DNA of 64,000 nucleotides. Source: Neostapfia colusana (taxonomy: Eukaryota > Streptophyta > Magnoliopsida > Poales > Poaceae). The stretch lies in contig JASWHV010000008.1 of the NCBI GenBank assembly GCA_030760725.1, positions 51,125,671 through 51,189,670 of the forward strand, written 5' to 3'. A program made the position numbers and the translations under genes. Positions within the stretch are counted from its first letter, which is position 1; each line of letters opens with the position of its first letter. Below, piece after piece: positions 19,990 through 31,590 of the stretch. Under the pieces are notes generated by a model. It saw only the letters and a list, made by a program, of their open reading frames with translations. It did not search any database and had not been told where the DNA came from.

Positions 19990-21670
19990 TAACGTCGACG
20001 TGTTTGCATGGCAAGTGTCGGAGATGCCCGGGATCCCCAAGGAGGTGATTGAGCACCATCTGAACATCCACCCTGATGCCAAGCCGGTCCAGCAGAAGCC
20101 TCAGAAGCAATCCATCGAGCAGCAAGACTTAATCTGTGAAGAAATCAAGAAGATGCTCGGTGCCGGCTTCATCCAAGAGGTCCACCATCCAAGATGGTTG
20201 GCCAACCCTGTTGTCCCCAAGGCTTGCTGAAAGCTTCGAATGTGCATCGACTACACCACCCTTAATAAGGCATGTCCAAAGGATCCATTTCCTCGCCCCC
20301 GTATAGACCAAATAGTGGATTCTACATCCGGATGTGATCTACTGTGTTTCCTAGATGCTTATTCAGGTTTTCACCAAATACCTATATCTAGGGAAGATGA
20401 AGAGCATACTTCCTTCATCACAGTAGATGGTCTATACTGATATGTATCCATGCCTTATGGTCTTAAGAATGCTCTTCCCACTTTTGTACGTGCAATGCAT
20501 AAAACATTTGGGAATCTCATTCGTGACCTAGTAGAGGTATATGTCGATGACATCGTAGTAAAGGTTAAGTCACAAGCATCTTTGCTCGACAACCTAGCCC
20601 TAGTCTTCGACAGGTTGCATTTGACACGCACGAAGTTGAACCCAGACACATATGTATTCGGGGCCTCTGCCGGAAAGCTACTCGGTTTCTTGGTCTCACA
20701 CCGAGGAATCGAAGCTAACCTAGAGAAGATTAAGGCGATAGAGTTGATGCGGCCACCTGCCCACATCAAGGATGTGCAGAAGCTTACCGGATGCTTGGCT
20801 CCACTAATTCGGTTTATCTCTAGACTGGTTAAGCGAGCTCTTCCGTTCTTCAAGCTTCCGCGCATGTCTGGTCCATTCATATGGAATGAGGAGGTAGATG
20901 AGGTGTTCTAGAAGGTTAAGAAGTTCCTCACGACGCTGCCAATCATGGTGGCCCCGGAACAAGGCGAGCCTCCTCTCCTCTACATCGCTGCAACAACAGA
21001 GGTCATGAGCGTGGTTCTGGTCGCAGAGCGACCAAAACTCCATCGACCTCGAGTCCTAGACGAGGCTCTTGCTGCCGTTAGTCCAGAGTCCCATGACTCG
21101 GACTCCACAGGAGACCCAAGGGACGGGGAGATAGTCAGGTCCTAGCCAGCCGAACCTGAGGATCAAAGCATATCTGGGTTCGAGCTTCCGGAATGCAATC
21201 CTGGACCCGGGGGCCACGGGTCCCCGAGTCCCGGACCTTCCCAAGTAGAGCTAGTCAGGTCTCAGCTAGCTAGACCTGATGACCAATGCACATCTGGGTC
21301 CTAGCTCCCAGAGTGCAGTCCCGGACCTAGGGGCCGAGGGCCCCCGAGTCCCGGACCTTTACAAGAGGATGCATCAGACCCCTCTGGAAGGGTCCGGACC
21401 ATCCAACGTCCAGTCTACTTCATCAGCAAGGTCCTCTATGATGCCAAGACAAGATATCTGGAGGTGCGCAAGATGCTCTACGCAGTCCTCATTGCATCAA
21501 GGAAGTTGTGCCACTACTTCCAAGCTCACAAGATCTCAGCGGTCACCTCATACCCACTGAGAACCGTCCTCCACATCCCCAATGCAACCGGAGCTAAATG
21601 GGCTGCGAAGCTAGCGCAATTCGAGCTGGACTTCATACCGCGACATGCGATGAACAGTCAGCGCTAGCTG
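19990..21670 (+). pseudogene. Gypsy reverse transcriptase and RNase H
   Basis: RT segments in order: VFAWQVSEMPGIP, HHLNIHPDAKPVQQKPQK, AGFIQEVHHPRWLANPVV, a TGA at about 20228, RMCIDYTTLNKACPKDPFP, LDAYSGFHQI, a TGA at 20438, MPYGLKNALPTFVRAM, and the catalytic YVDDIVVK at about 20540. The connection domain follows (KLTGCLAPLIRFIS), then a stop after DEVF at 20909. RNase H pieces include VYFISKVLYDAKTRYLEV and AQFELDFIPRH at 21414-21660. About 300 bp at 21060-21400 is filled with repeated ggacc-rich sequence that breaks the RNase H. It would copy element RNA to DNA but is inactive. Confidence 0.88.
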
Positions 21671-21739
21671 ACTTCATGGCAGAGTGGAAACCACTACCGT
21701 GCCACCCAGGGGGCAAAGAGATCGGTGAACCAGATCCCA

Positions 21740-22180
21740 GAGATCCGGTCTTCGCTGGGCCTCACTGGACTCTCTTTTTTGACGTTCCTCGCGCAAGCAA
21801 GATGCCGGAGCGGGGATGCTGCTCCTCACAGGAGCAGTTCAAGTAAATGGTGCGACTTGACTTCGAGGCAACCAACAACGTGGCGGAGTATGAGGCTGTC
21901 ATCTTCTGGTTAAAGACCGTGCTATCCCTCGGCGTCTAGCAGTGTTGATCAAGGGTGATTCTCAACTGATCATGAAGCAAGTTAAGGGAGGGTGCTTCTG
22001 CGATGACCATCAGCTTGCAGCCTATCTACTCCAAGTACAGAAGTTGGAGAAGGACTTCTTAGCCTTGGACTTGTTCCATGTTCCCCGCGCCAACAACATA
22101 ATAGCTGACGACCTATAAACGAAGGCTTCCACCTGGGCTCTGGTGCCTGAGGGGGTCTTCGAAAGGAAGTTGCTGTGACC
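21740..22180 (+). pseudogene. Additional RNase H (aRH) of Tat-type Gypsy
   Basis: Pieces read WTLFFDVPRASK, LDFEATNNVAEYEAVIFWLK, IKGDSQLIMKQVKGGCFC, FHVPRANNIIADDL and WALVPEGVFE, the order of a second, plant-type RNase H between the first RNase H and integrase. This extra domain marks the Tat lineage. Stops at about 21844, 21938 and 22116 interrupt it. Confidence 0.82.
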
Positions 22181-22279
22181 TACCGTCTGGCCGGCCGAAC
22201 CAGGCGAAGGGGGCGAGATCAGCACGTCGAAGCTGGCGGTCCCGGTGGCCCTGCTACCCTAGAGCCTACCAAGTATCGT

Positions 22280-23600
22280 AAGCGTCACCGGGGACTCCGT
22301 GCAACCCGACGCTCAAGATCCAAGTGCTCAAGTAGGTCCCGACGCATGGATCACGGAGATCCGGGACTACTTGAAAGACAATATCCTTCCCGATGAATGT
22401 GTATCCACTGAATGGATTGCTCCGTTGGTTAAGAAATACGCACTGGTCGAAGGGGATCTCTATCGGCGTGGCACTAATGGCATCCTATTGCGGTCCATAA
22501 CACGGGAGGAGGGCTGCGACTTGCTCACAGAGATCCATGGAGGCGAGTGTAGGAACCATGCATCTTTCCACACGCTGGTCGGTAAAGCCTTCCGGCATGG
22601 CTTTTACTGGCCGACTTCTCTTCAGGATGGCGTCAAGCTGGTCAAGAGACGCAAGGCTTGCCAGTTCAATGCCAAGAAGATCCACACACTATCATAGACG
22701 CTACAGATGATTCCGCCCTCATGGCCCTTCGCTGTGTGAGGGCTGGACATCCTGGGGCCATTCCCCAGATCCGTCGGAGGCTACCGGTACCTCTACGTCG
22801 CCATAGACAAGTTCACCAAGTGGCCGAAAACTGCCCCTTAGTAACAATCAACAAGAAGTTAGCAGTCAAGTTCATCAAGTCAATCATCTCCCGGTTCGGG
22901 GTCCCGAATAGAATCATCACTGACAACAGGACCCAGTTCACCAGTGCAGTATTCCAAGACTACTGCGAAGACCTCGCCATCCAAGTTTGCTATGCTTCCA
23001 TTGCTCACCCAGAGAGCAACGGTCAAGTCGAGAGAGCAAACGCCGAGATACTCAGGGCACTCAAGACGTGGACCTACAATAGCTTGAAGAAGCATGGTGT
23101 CAATTGGGTAGAAGAGCTTCCGTGTGCACTGTGGGCTAGCCGGACGTCCCTCACTCGCACGACAGGGGAAACGCCCTTCTTCCATGTGTATGGGGTTGAG
23201 GTCATCCTCCCCCGGAGATCACCATAGGCTCATCCTATGTCCAAGCGTACGACGAAGCCACGCAGGATCAGCTCCTTCGTGAAGATATCGAGCTTGTTGA
23301 TGAATAAAGGTGGCAAGCAGCTGCTCGAAACACGTAGTACCGCCAGGTGCTCCGGTGTTATCGCCAGCGGTTCGTGCAGAGTAGACAGCTCAAGGTGGGT
23401 GACCTGGTGCTTTGGCGAATACTTTCTCGAGAAGGGGTGAACAAACTTTCCCCCAGCTGGAAGGGTTCCTTCTAAGTGACACAAGTATGCCACCCCGGGT
23501 GCATCCGCCTAGCCACGGAGGATGGAGTACCTCTACCCAATCCATGGAACATAGAACACCTCCGTAAGTTCTATCCTCAGCGCAGCGGTAGGGTTCTTTT
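22280..23600 (+). pseudogene. Gypsy integrase
   Basis: The N-terminal zinc domain reads LLTEIHGGECRNHASFHTLV, FRHGFYWPT and KRRKACQF; the first of the two Cys is replaced by Arg, so the HHCC site is incomplete. The catalytic core shows LDILGPFP (first Asp), then YLYVAIDKFTKWPKTAPL, IITDNRTQF (second Asp) and SNGQVERANAEIL (Glu). Frameshifts lie at about 22690 and 23210 with later stops. The C-terminal part ends with WNIEHLRKFYPQ near 23578. The enzyme would insert element DNA but is broken. Confidence 0.87.
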
Positions 23601-25010
23601 TTCTCTGTAAGAGTGTCATATAGTCTAGGAGCAGCGCTTAGAGCAGCTAAACTCCGGAGGAGTCCTGCTACTCTTGTTATCCAGAGCGGGTCGCTGTCTT
23701 CTTGTACGGCTTGTTTCCTCCTATTAATAAAGCCTAATATGAGAAAAAATTTATCTTACCCTGCGTCTCCCACCCTCCCTCTCTTTACAGTTTGTGCTCA
23801 CTCATGCATATCAACTGTAAATGGCATGTTCGGAGCCCGTCCTACATACTTGTCTCAGGTCCCATGGCGCTGGAAAGTCCCCTCTCTGAAAGGTTAACGC
23901 CCGCTGGAGGTCAAGGGCGCGCAGCCTGCTTAGCCTGGTTCCGTACCCTAACCCTGTCGCACTGCCTCCCCAGCGCTACAACTGAGTACTTGGGAGCCGA
24001 AAGGTACACACCTACAGACAAGAGAGTAACAGGACCCTGGCATCACCCCTTCATTTTTCGTTCTTTCTTTCCATACCGCTCCGGCCGTGTGGCCAACCAC
24101 TTTTTCCTGTTCTTACACATAGTAGGAGTTGTGCTATCCTTGTGCAGGCGGGTCTGCTTGAAGTACCTTTGGTGTACCCAAGGTCCTTCCGTTGTCTCAT
24201 TGCTCGAGGGCCCTATGGCGTCGAATGATCCCTCCCCTAAAAGGCTAATGCCAGCAGGAGGTCTAGGGTGTGTAGCTTGCTTAGTCCGGTTCCGTACCCT
24301 AAGCATTCACACTCTGCCTCTCCTGCACTATAGCTAAGTACCGAGGAACCGGATGGCTCATACCCCTGAGCAAAGTTATAACTGTAACCCAGATGCCCTC
24401 GCATCGAATGACCCAAGCCCCGTAGCTCGGCTAAGGATCGTAAGCCACAACAAAACTAGAAGCAGGAAAGACCAAAGAGCACGACTACTCCCTTTTCTCT
24501 GCCACGTTTGCAGGTCCGAACAGGTCCTTGGCATCCCAAACCTCTCAGGGGGTTCGTTTCTGACGTCCTACCCCAGCCAGTCTGCTTGGTAGGTGCGCCC
24601 CAACTTAAGGGCCACACCTACCAGGGGGCCATCATGGTCAACCACGCAGGCAGAACATCGGACCACCACGACGGCAAGTGGAGAACTCAGAGCTCCAACT
24701 ACAACAAGCTGACGACATAGGTCGAGATTCCTTCGGGTCCTTGCACTGCCAAGGACTCAGGAGGACGAGTTATCCACACTGCCGGAGCACTCTGGGTCCT
24801 TACGCTGCTAAGGACCCGGAGGAACAAGCCCGAGACATCGGCAAAGTGATGTCCACATCGACTAAGTCATTCCGGACCTTTGCGCTGCCAAGGGTCCGAA
24901 GTCTACATCAACAACTCAAGACATACAGAATTCAGCAAACAAGTCTTTATTCAAGGGAGAGGCTCCGGCTTATAGAGGGGCATACAAGAGCGAGCATAAG
25001 ACCTAAGGGT
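23600..25010. repeat. Gypsy 3' non-coding region with internal repeats
   Basis: Between integrase and the antisense ORF lie two copies of a block of about 160 bp (about 23862-24020 and 24208-24350), with markers ctatggcg, ggttccgtaccctaa and ctgcctcycc, and a shorter third echo at about 24390-24440 (gcatcgaatga, aagccc). Further on are three hairpin-forming segments (24730-24900). No protein is supported here. Confidence 0.7.
24732..24905. repeat. Three hairpin-forming direct repeats
   Basis: Three spaced segments each fold back on themselves: gggtccttgcactgccaagg (about 24737), gggtccttacgctgctaagg (about 24798) and cggacctttgcgctgccaag (about 24872). The arms are GGGTCCTT and AAGGACYC type. 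Substitutions tend to occur on both arms of the third copy (ggaccttt with aagggtcc), which keeps pairing. Confidence 0.7.
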
Positions 25011-27988
25011 CTACAGGCGCTGGAACTTAGCAACTACAAGACGGGTGACCTCCTCCACAGAAGATTTGGACGCCTCTAACAGCTCTGCATAGGTGCCTTG
25101 CGCCACAGGGTCGAGGGAGATGCTAGGGTCTTGGCTCCGAAAGCATGTTAGCACATTCTCTGCTACCTGCTGAGCCAGAGCCTTGCCCTCGACTTCTAGA
25201 TGCTCCCCGGCAATGCTCTCCATCGCGAGCAGCTTGGTCTTGGTGGAGTCTAGAGCAGGGAGCACTTGGCTCACCTCCTCCACGAGGCCACCAGAGCACA
25301 GAGGGCTGAAGCCGAAGGGCTGCAGTGCCGTCTCTGCATGGCCAAGGAAGTCCCATACCTTTTATGCTCCAGTGGCACGAGAAGCCCGGAGTTCCTCAAC
25401 AAACTTGGTGGTGGAAGACAGCTTCCCCACCAAGTCCCTGCTTGTCAGCTCCTGCTCCTTGGCGGCCAGCCACACAGCCCTCTCGTCCAGGTCAAACTCC
25501 CTGGTCGCGGCGGCGAGCTCCCGGTCATAGACGCCTTGCAGCCGCTTCTTCATGCGCTCCCGCTCCATCTCATGGGTGGCCAGGCGGTCAGAGAGCTCCC
25601 TCTCCTTTGTCTGCACCTCCTACTCCCGCTGGAGAAGCATGTCCCAAAGCCCTGACAGAGCTTCAGGACGTGCATCAGCGGAGGCATGGAGTTATTTGGC
25701 CTCAGCCAGAAGGCCCACTACCCTCTTGTTGAGCTCAGCGACAACAACCTCCTTCTCCTCAAGGGCCTCCTCCCTAACCTCCGACCGCTCCTCCCGCACT
25801 TGTGCCTTCTCCTTGGCGGACTGTACCCACTCCATCAGTAGGTTCCCCTAGTTCTAAAGGTGCTCCCGCTCGGACCCCTGCTCGGTCCACATCCAGTTGA
25901 GCACCTCCTGCACCTGGTCCAAGCTGGAGCGAGCTGCTCTCATGACCTTGGGGAGCGGGATGGTCTTCGGCATCGGCAGGCGAGGAATTGCCTCAACATC
26001 CTATGGCTCTTCATCTTCCAGTGGGGCTACCACCACAGCAGCCCACGGAGGAGAAGGAGGAGGATGGGCAACACGCCTTGCAGCAGCTTCACCGCTACTA
26101 GATATATCCTTGTCCGCAGGTTAGCTGACCTCGGGGGCCCGGATGATGGCATTCGAAGCCGGTCTAGGCGCAGGCTCATGCACTGCCACCGGCGTTGGAG
26201 CTTCGGCGGAGAAGGAGGTCTGACTCCTAGGCTGCTGCAAAGAAGGAGGAGCGCTCTGCGGAGAAGCCATGCAAGAAGGAGCGCCAAGATCAACCACACA
26301 GGCCACCAATCCAGCGGGCAACCTAACCTAAAAGGTTGTGCCGTACCTGGAGGCCTGGAAGTTCCACACCGAGTGGAGCTTCTTGCGCGAAGGTCTCAAG
26401 CCACTCGCCCCCGCTGGCGTCGAGACAGGAGGCGCATCGAGAGTCGAGGCCGCCCTCGTCGGCTTAGGAGCTGGTGGAACCTTAGGGGCCTTTGCTGAAA
26501 ATGACGCAGCAGGAGCCTTCCCTGCAGCTGGCCCTGACGCCGTAGGCGTGTCCTGTGCTGGGGCTGCCCTCGATGCCTGTGCATCCGAAGGCGCTGCAGG
26601 AGCCTTCGATGTCGTCAATGTCACTTTAGGAGTCTTCCCCGCTAACGGCTTCTGAGCAGTGACGCGCCGAAGGACTTCGTCTGCATCGTAGGCGCGTCAG
26701 GGGCCTTCCTCAAAGCTGCGGCAGCACCAGGCATCCTCCCCGTGCCCGCTGGGGCTGCCCAAGCAGAAGCAGTTCCAGAACTGCCACCGGCACCAGCCGC
26801 CGAGCCCGAGGTCCAGGGGAAGCCTGAGAACCCCCTGCCTGAGGGCCCGAGACGAAGCTTCCGTCAGAACGGACCAGCTTCCTCTTCGTCGCCTTGCTCG
26901 ACTCCGGGGCATCTCTGAGCAGTGAGCGAGGGCGCGCTGCAGGTGCAGTTCCAAGAGCCGACACCCACTCCTTTCCCCTGTTGGGGAGTGGGTTTGACGT
27001 AGGCCTCACCTGGCTGCTGGCACCGTCTCCTCTAGAATCTACACGTCCTGTGAAGCATCGCTGACCTGCCGCACCATGACATCAATGTCATCTAGTGTTG
27101 ACAGCTCCTTCAACAGCCTCGACCTCGCCTGTTGGTTGAGGTAGACAGGGTAGCAGCTCGCCGGCAAATTGATGGAGTCGTCGGAGATTGGGTCACAGGA
27201 GAGCTTCTGCATCATCGTGTTCAGCATCGCCCGATCCGGTGACGACCCAGCTCCGCGCGCTAACTGGGATATGTCGCCCTCCCTGGTGTACAACCAAGCG
27301 GGCTGGATGCGCTGCTCGAGAAAAGCGATCCACTGCGACAGGAAGTCGGCCAAGACCATCAGCCACATCAGGCCTTCCTCCGCCATGTACCTGATCCTCT
27401 CCAGCACCGACGTGTAGGCGTCCTGCAGGTCAGGGATTTCATCCCCGACAGTTTCCTCGGGAACCGGGGGGCGCTCGGCAGCTCCAGGCAATTGTAGACG
27501 GCGTTCTGGGCGATCACTCAGTCCTCCCTCCAGTGTTCTCACTTCCCGAGAGAGAAGAGCGTGATGTACGGCACGAAGTTCCTCCCTCGGTGCTGGAAGT
27601 AGTAGGCCCCCAGATTGCCTGTTCTTCTCTCCGAGGCCCTCAAGGAGAAGAACACCCTGAAGACCCACACCGAGGTCCGCACGCACACAAACATCTTGCA
27701 GAAGTGGACAAAGAACGCCACTAATGCGAGGGCGTGCGGCGTCAGGTGCTGGAGCTGGAGCTCATACACCTCCAACAGGGTTAGAAGGATGGATTATCCC
27801 AGGAGTGCTAACCCGGACAACACGTATGAGGTGAAGAGGGCCACCTCGCTAGGCCGCATGTCGGTGAGCGGTACCTTCCCACGACGGATCTTTCCATCGA
27901 ACGCGACTGATTGCTAGCCGAGCAGGCGCCTCACGCGCATGGGCTCTTCATCGGTGTGGGGCCGAGAGGAGCGAAGGCCGGAAGCCAT
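25011..27988 (-). pseudogene. Antisense ORF of the Gypsy element (Transposase_28-like)
   Basis: A minus-strand gene starts near the ATG at 27986-27988 (MASGLRSSRPHTDEEP), frameshifts, and then reads LQLQHLTPHALALVAFFVHF, CKMFVCVRTSVWVFRVFFSL and GAYYFQHRG, the pattern of the plant family called putative gypsy type transposon (Transposase_28, PF04195). A long frame at 27039-27686 covers the middle (YLNQQARSRLLKELSTLDD). Later parts are Pro/Ala-rich (26330-26620). A charged coiled-coil-like stretch (KERELSDRLATHEMERERMK; 25362-25616) and a last piece ending FQRL at 25011 follow. Antisense ORFs 5' of the 3' LTR are known in Tat elements such as Grande. Function is unknown; this copy has several frameshifts. 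Confidence 0.78.
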
Positions 27989-28399
27989 GGCCATGAGCGG
28001 TGGCTGAGAGCGTTGGGGAGTGGAGGCTTCGAGCACAAAGGTGAAAGGCGAAGATCACAAGGCACAAGGAGGCAGGAAAGGAAGAAACCACCCTTCTCTA
28101 GAAGGCTTCCTTTTCTACGCCCGCGGCCTTTGACAGAGCAACAAGCGCGATGCTTGGGTTGCCATTGCCACATGCTGCCTGCATACCCAATGACGGATGG
28201 GACTCAGATCCACCTGTAAGACACTGGGGGCAAGGCGGGCAGCATCCCGGGAACAAGGATCCGGCGGTTCCGATAAAAGTGGCATGGTGGAACTGCAGCG
28301 GTCGATCCATTGCAGTTAATACCCCAGGGCAACCCCTCGAGCACGTCGCTACAATCCTCCAGTCAAGAGCGGACACACGTCCATTGCGCCGAAGACGTG
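27989..28399. other. Gypsy distal 3' region, no LTR seen
   Basis: Sequence between the antisense ORF start and LTR B. A polypurine-rich stretch (aggaggcaggaaaggaagaa at 28065) might be the polypurine tract, but no TGTCGGTATCC LTR start follows it. Confidence 0.4.
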
Positions 28400-28559
28400 T
28401 GTAACACCCTCAAGTTCATTTTCCTGCATGCATACAGTTTTCATATAGCGAAACATTATGAAAGAAGTTGAAATGGAGAAAGAGTCAAAAAAATGGTGGG
28501 AAATGGGAAAAAAGATAGCCGGAAAGAGCCAATTCCAAAAGGTCGAAGTGCGCTGCCGA

Positions 28560-29345
28560 CACTCCCCCAACGCCCGGGCCACATGGCGGCTTCGGAGCTC
28601 ACCCCTGCGGAAGGGATGAGGTCCCGTCCCACCGAAACACGTGTCGACTTTGGAGCTCACCTCTGCGGAAAGGATGAAGTACGGCCCGCGAGACACGTGT
28701 CGCCCCCGGAGCTAGTCTCTACGGAGAAGCGAGGTCCGGCCCCGCGGGACACGTGTCATCCCCGGAGCTAGTCTCTGCGAAGAAGCAAGGCCCAGCTGCG
28801 CTGGACACGTGTCACCCTCGAAGCTCGCCTTTGAGAGGTCCGACCCACTGGACACGTGTCACTGTCGGAGCTCGCCTCCAAGAGCTTCGACCGGCTGGAC
28901 ACGTGTCACCCTCGGAGCTCGCCTCCGAGAGGTCCGACACTGATAGACACGTGTCGTCCTCGGAGCTCACCTCCAAGGAGAAGGGAGGTCCGACGCTGTT
29001 AGACATGTAGTGACCTTGGAGCTCGTCTCTGAGGAGAAAGGGGGTCCGGCACTGACACGTGGCACTCTCGGAACTCGCCTCTGAGGAGAGGGGAGGTCCG
29101 GCACTGACACATGGCACACCCAGAGCTCGCCCCTGAGGAAAAGGGAGGCCCGGCCCCGACAGACACGTGGTGTCTCTGGAGCTCGCCTCTGAGGAGAGGG
29201 GAGGCCTGGCCCCGCTGGACTCGTGGTGCCTTCGGAGCTCACCCTGGCAGTGGCCACGTGGCAGGTCCAGAGCTCACCTATGAAGAGAAGCAGGGACCGG
29301 CCCCCGCTGGACACGTGGCACCTCCGGAGCTCACCACTGCGAAGA
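28560..29345. repeat. G-box-rich tandem array in LTR B
   Basis: About 13 diverged copies of a 48-60 bp unit with markers ggagctcgcctc, gaggagaggggaggtccgg and gacacgtgtc. The palindromic gacacgtgtc or the core cacgtgg occurs at about 28639, 28693, 28751, 28806, 28853, 28901, 28949, 29054, 29164, 29254 and 29312. The array lies directly upstream of the LTR promoter. Confidence 0.9.
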
Positions 29346-29524
29346 TACAAGATCCTTGAGCAATTTTTCCCTTGTGCGCGAGTACCTGGTACTAAGGAAA
29401 CCAACACGATTTCTTCCACGTTAATACTGCACCCAAATCAAAAGGAGATAAGTTGTTAAGATCCAAAACAAATTGAATAGGACTCTTATTTGAAATCCAA
29501 TCGGAGTAGGACTCTTCTTTATCC

Positions 29525-29540
29525 CTTTATAAATAGAACC
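29525..29540 (+). promoter_or_regulatory. Probable TATA box of LTR B
   Basis: ctttataaatagaacc fits a plant TATA box. It lies about 190 bp downstream of the G-box array and upstream of the CT/CA-rich leader ccctaacactttcccaag, a likely start region. Confidence 0.6.
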
Positions 29541-31019
29541 CGAAAACTACCTTGGCCCTAACACTTTCCCAAGTCGACGACTTAGAAGCCCTAGCCCCCA
29601 ACTCGCCGAGTTAGACCCCCCGTCGGAGTTCAGTCACCGGTGAGCCCCGCCGGTAAGCCGCCATCGAGCTCCGTCAAGTTTGCCGTAGCCGGAAAAGAGC
29701 CGATGATCACTAAGGAAGTAAGGTAGGTCTTCGTTACCATCTTACAACGTCGTCGCATCCGTTTTATTCTTTTCCTTCAGACAGAAACTCTTTCATGTGG
29801 ACAGATCACGTGTTGATCGGTTTTTGACGGAGGAATTGATATAGATTTGAGTCAAGATCATTACCACGTCCACACTTGATCCTTACACCTTGTTCATCAT
29901 AAAACCCCATGCTAGCCTATTAAAACATGCAAGAACGCGTACAAACTGGTTTAATAAAACAACACCATAGGATTTGCATTCGTCTGCACCATTGCATCTT
30001 AAGTAAAGTTTGTGCATGATGATTGGTTGTTGTGAATCTTGTGTGTACGTGATCGTGAGTAGAAGGACAAGCTCAGGAAGCCATCTACGAAGAACTACAA
30101 CACCAAGACTTCGAGACACGTGAGCGACAAAAGCCACAGGAACAAGGCAAGTGCCCCTTGACCATATTGATCCCATGTTTTTGAAACTGTTTTGTTTGCG
30201 AAAACGTGTGTGCTTGAGTCAACTTGATGGGACACCCTTTTATAGGAGTTTACTAGTTTTGTTAACCACCCTTGCCCCGGGAAAGTTGATGAGTCGGGTA
30301 TGGTCATTTTTGCTTTTGCTTCGCTGAGTCCACGGGATACGGGAAGCTGAGTTAAAACATGGTTAGCTATTGCACTCATATGAATAATGATAATGAGAAC
30401 TTGATGATGATAATGGGCAATGGAATCGGGGGAGATCTAGGAAAGCTTGGTTCGTGGATGTGGTAGAATGAGATGGTGGTTTACTTGCCGTAGATCTAAG
30501 GACCGGTTCATGCCAGCACATGCGAGGAATACAGTGCCACCACAAGGCCAAATATGGGTGTGGCTTAGCTGACTAATTAGGTAAGTTGCTAGATTGTTAT
30601 GGACCGTGGAAGGCGCGGGGAATGGGAGTCGAGAGAGGACTGCCCTGGGAACTGCATGGAACAAGAGGGGCCCCGTAGGTGGGATAATGGTGATTCTAGC
30701 CTGCTGGTGAAACCTTAGTGAGTCCATGCATCTAGGAGCCCCTTTGTAAAGGCTATTTTGTGATCTCTTGGCCATACACCGATGGTTGTGTACTGGTATA
30801 ATGGAGGTTCTGCAGTCGCCGACGGGTGACGAAATCACAGACTTGTGGGTAAAGTGGTGCCACCTCTTAAGAGTGTAAAACTATCATGATAGCCGTGCTT
30901 ATGGTCACAAGTGCATGGCCAACTCACATGATTAGAGGGAGGGATGGATGTTTGGTTTGGTTATGGTATGGTCTTTGGGATTGGTTTCGGGACTGTTGAG
31001 TCATGGCAATGAGTTTGGT

Positions 31020-31125
31020 TTCGGATCAAATGAATATGAGATGAATATGAGATGGATATGAGTATGAGATGGATATGAGTATGAGATGGATATGAATATG
31101 AGATATTATGAGCATGAGATGAATT
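31020..31125. repeat. Minisatellite in LTR B
   Basis: Repeats of gagatggatatgagtat and variants (about 17-18 bp) over roughly 100 bp. Confidence 0.85.
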
Positions 31126-31590
31126 TGAGAAAGATTAATGGCTGGATGAGACATTGATAAAAAGTGAATTATGATGAAGGTATGTTGCTGTTTTACATGG
31201 TTATATTAGGATTAAATTTACCTAGACATAGTTGCTATTTTTATCATGATTGTGAAATAAACATTGCTTTCTGCAATGAGCCTTTTTATTCCTGCCTTGT
31301 TGTAAGCTACATGTCATACTTTTCATGCACTTGATGAGTACGACATGTACTCACCCTTGCATCTTCATACAAACATTAGCAACAGGAGAAGAGTACTTCG
31401 AATACCATGTGGAGTACTAGGCGTGCGAACTACTGTCAACTTGCCTGTGGAGTTGAAGATGGAGCCGCTGCCATGTTTAGTTTGCTTCCGCTATCGTTTA
31501 GAGACTTCCTCATCACAAAGTTGAGTCTTTTATTCAGTTCTACGACATCAACCTTAGAATATATGCATTTATCAATCCATGTCGGTACTA

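Larger units (their letters stand above)
8471..28399 (+). mobile_element. Degenerate Tat-type Ty3/Gypsy retrotransposon, 3' LTR not found
   Basis: The element has a 5' LTR, a primer site at 17464, gag, protease, RT-RNase H, an additional RNase H, integrase, a long 3' non-coding part and an antisense ORF with a Transposase_28-like segment. The extra RNase H and antisense ORF are hallmarks of the Tat lineage (Grande, RIRE2 and relatives). All frames carry stops or frameshifts. The 5' LTR is split by CACTA1 (8550-16155). I do not find a second copy of the LTR downstream; sequence of another LTR begins at 28400, so the 3' end is lost or displaced. Confidence 0.85.
28400..31590 (+). mobile_element. 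Large LTR B (probable solo or truncated LTR)
   Basis: The sequence starts TGTAACACCCTCAAG at 28400, close to the starts of LTRs A and C (TGTAA..CCTCA). It has a G-box tandem array, a TATA box at about 29525, then a long leader with an acaggaacaaggcaagtgcc block near 30140 and a final part with gtactcacccttgc, gcaacaggag and gtttgcttccgc as in LTR A. It ends near catgtcggta at about 31590. No gag or pol is present. The 5' flanking bases acgtg were not found again at the right end, so the right boundary is uncertain. Confidence 0.6.

Noticed and set aside
25183..26655. Plus-strand open frames opposite the antisense ORF
   Set aside because: The minus strand shows Transposase_28-like and coiled-coil segments; plus frames are mirror images of GC-rich codons.
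28753..29419. Repetitive proteins on both strands
   Set aside because: They follow from the G-box tandem repeat in LTR B, not from selection on a protein.
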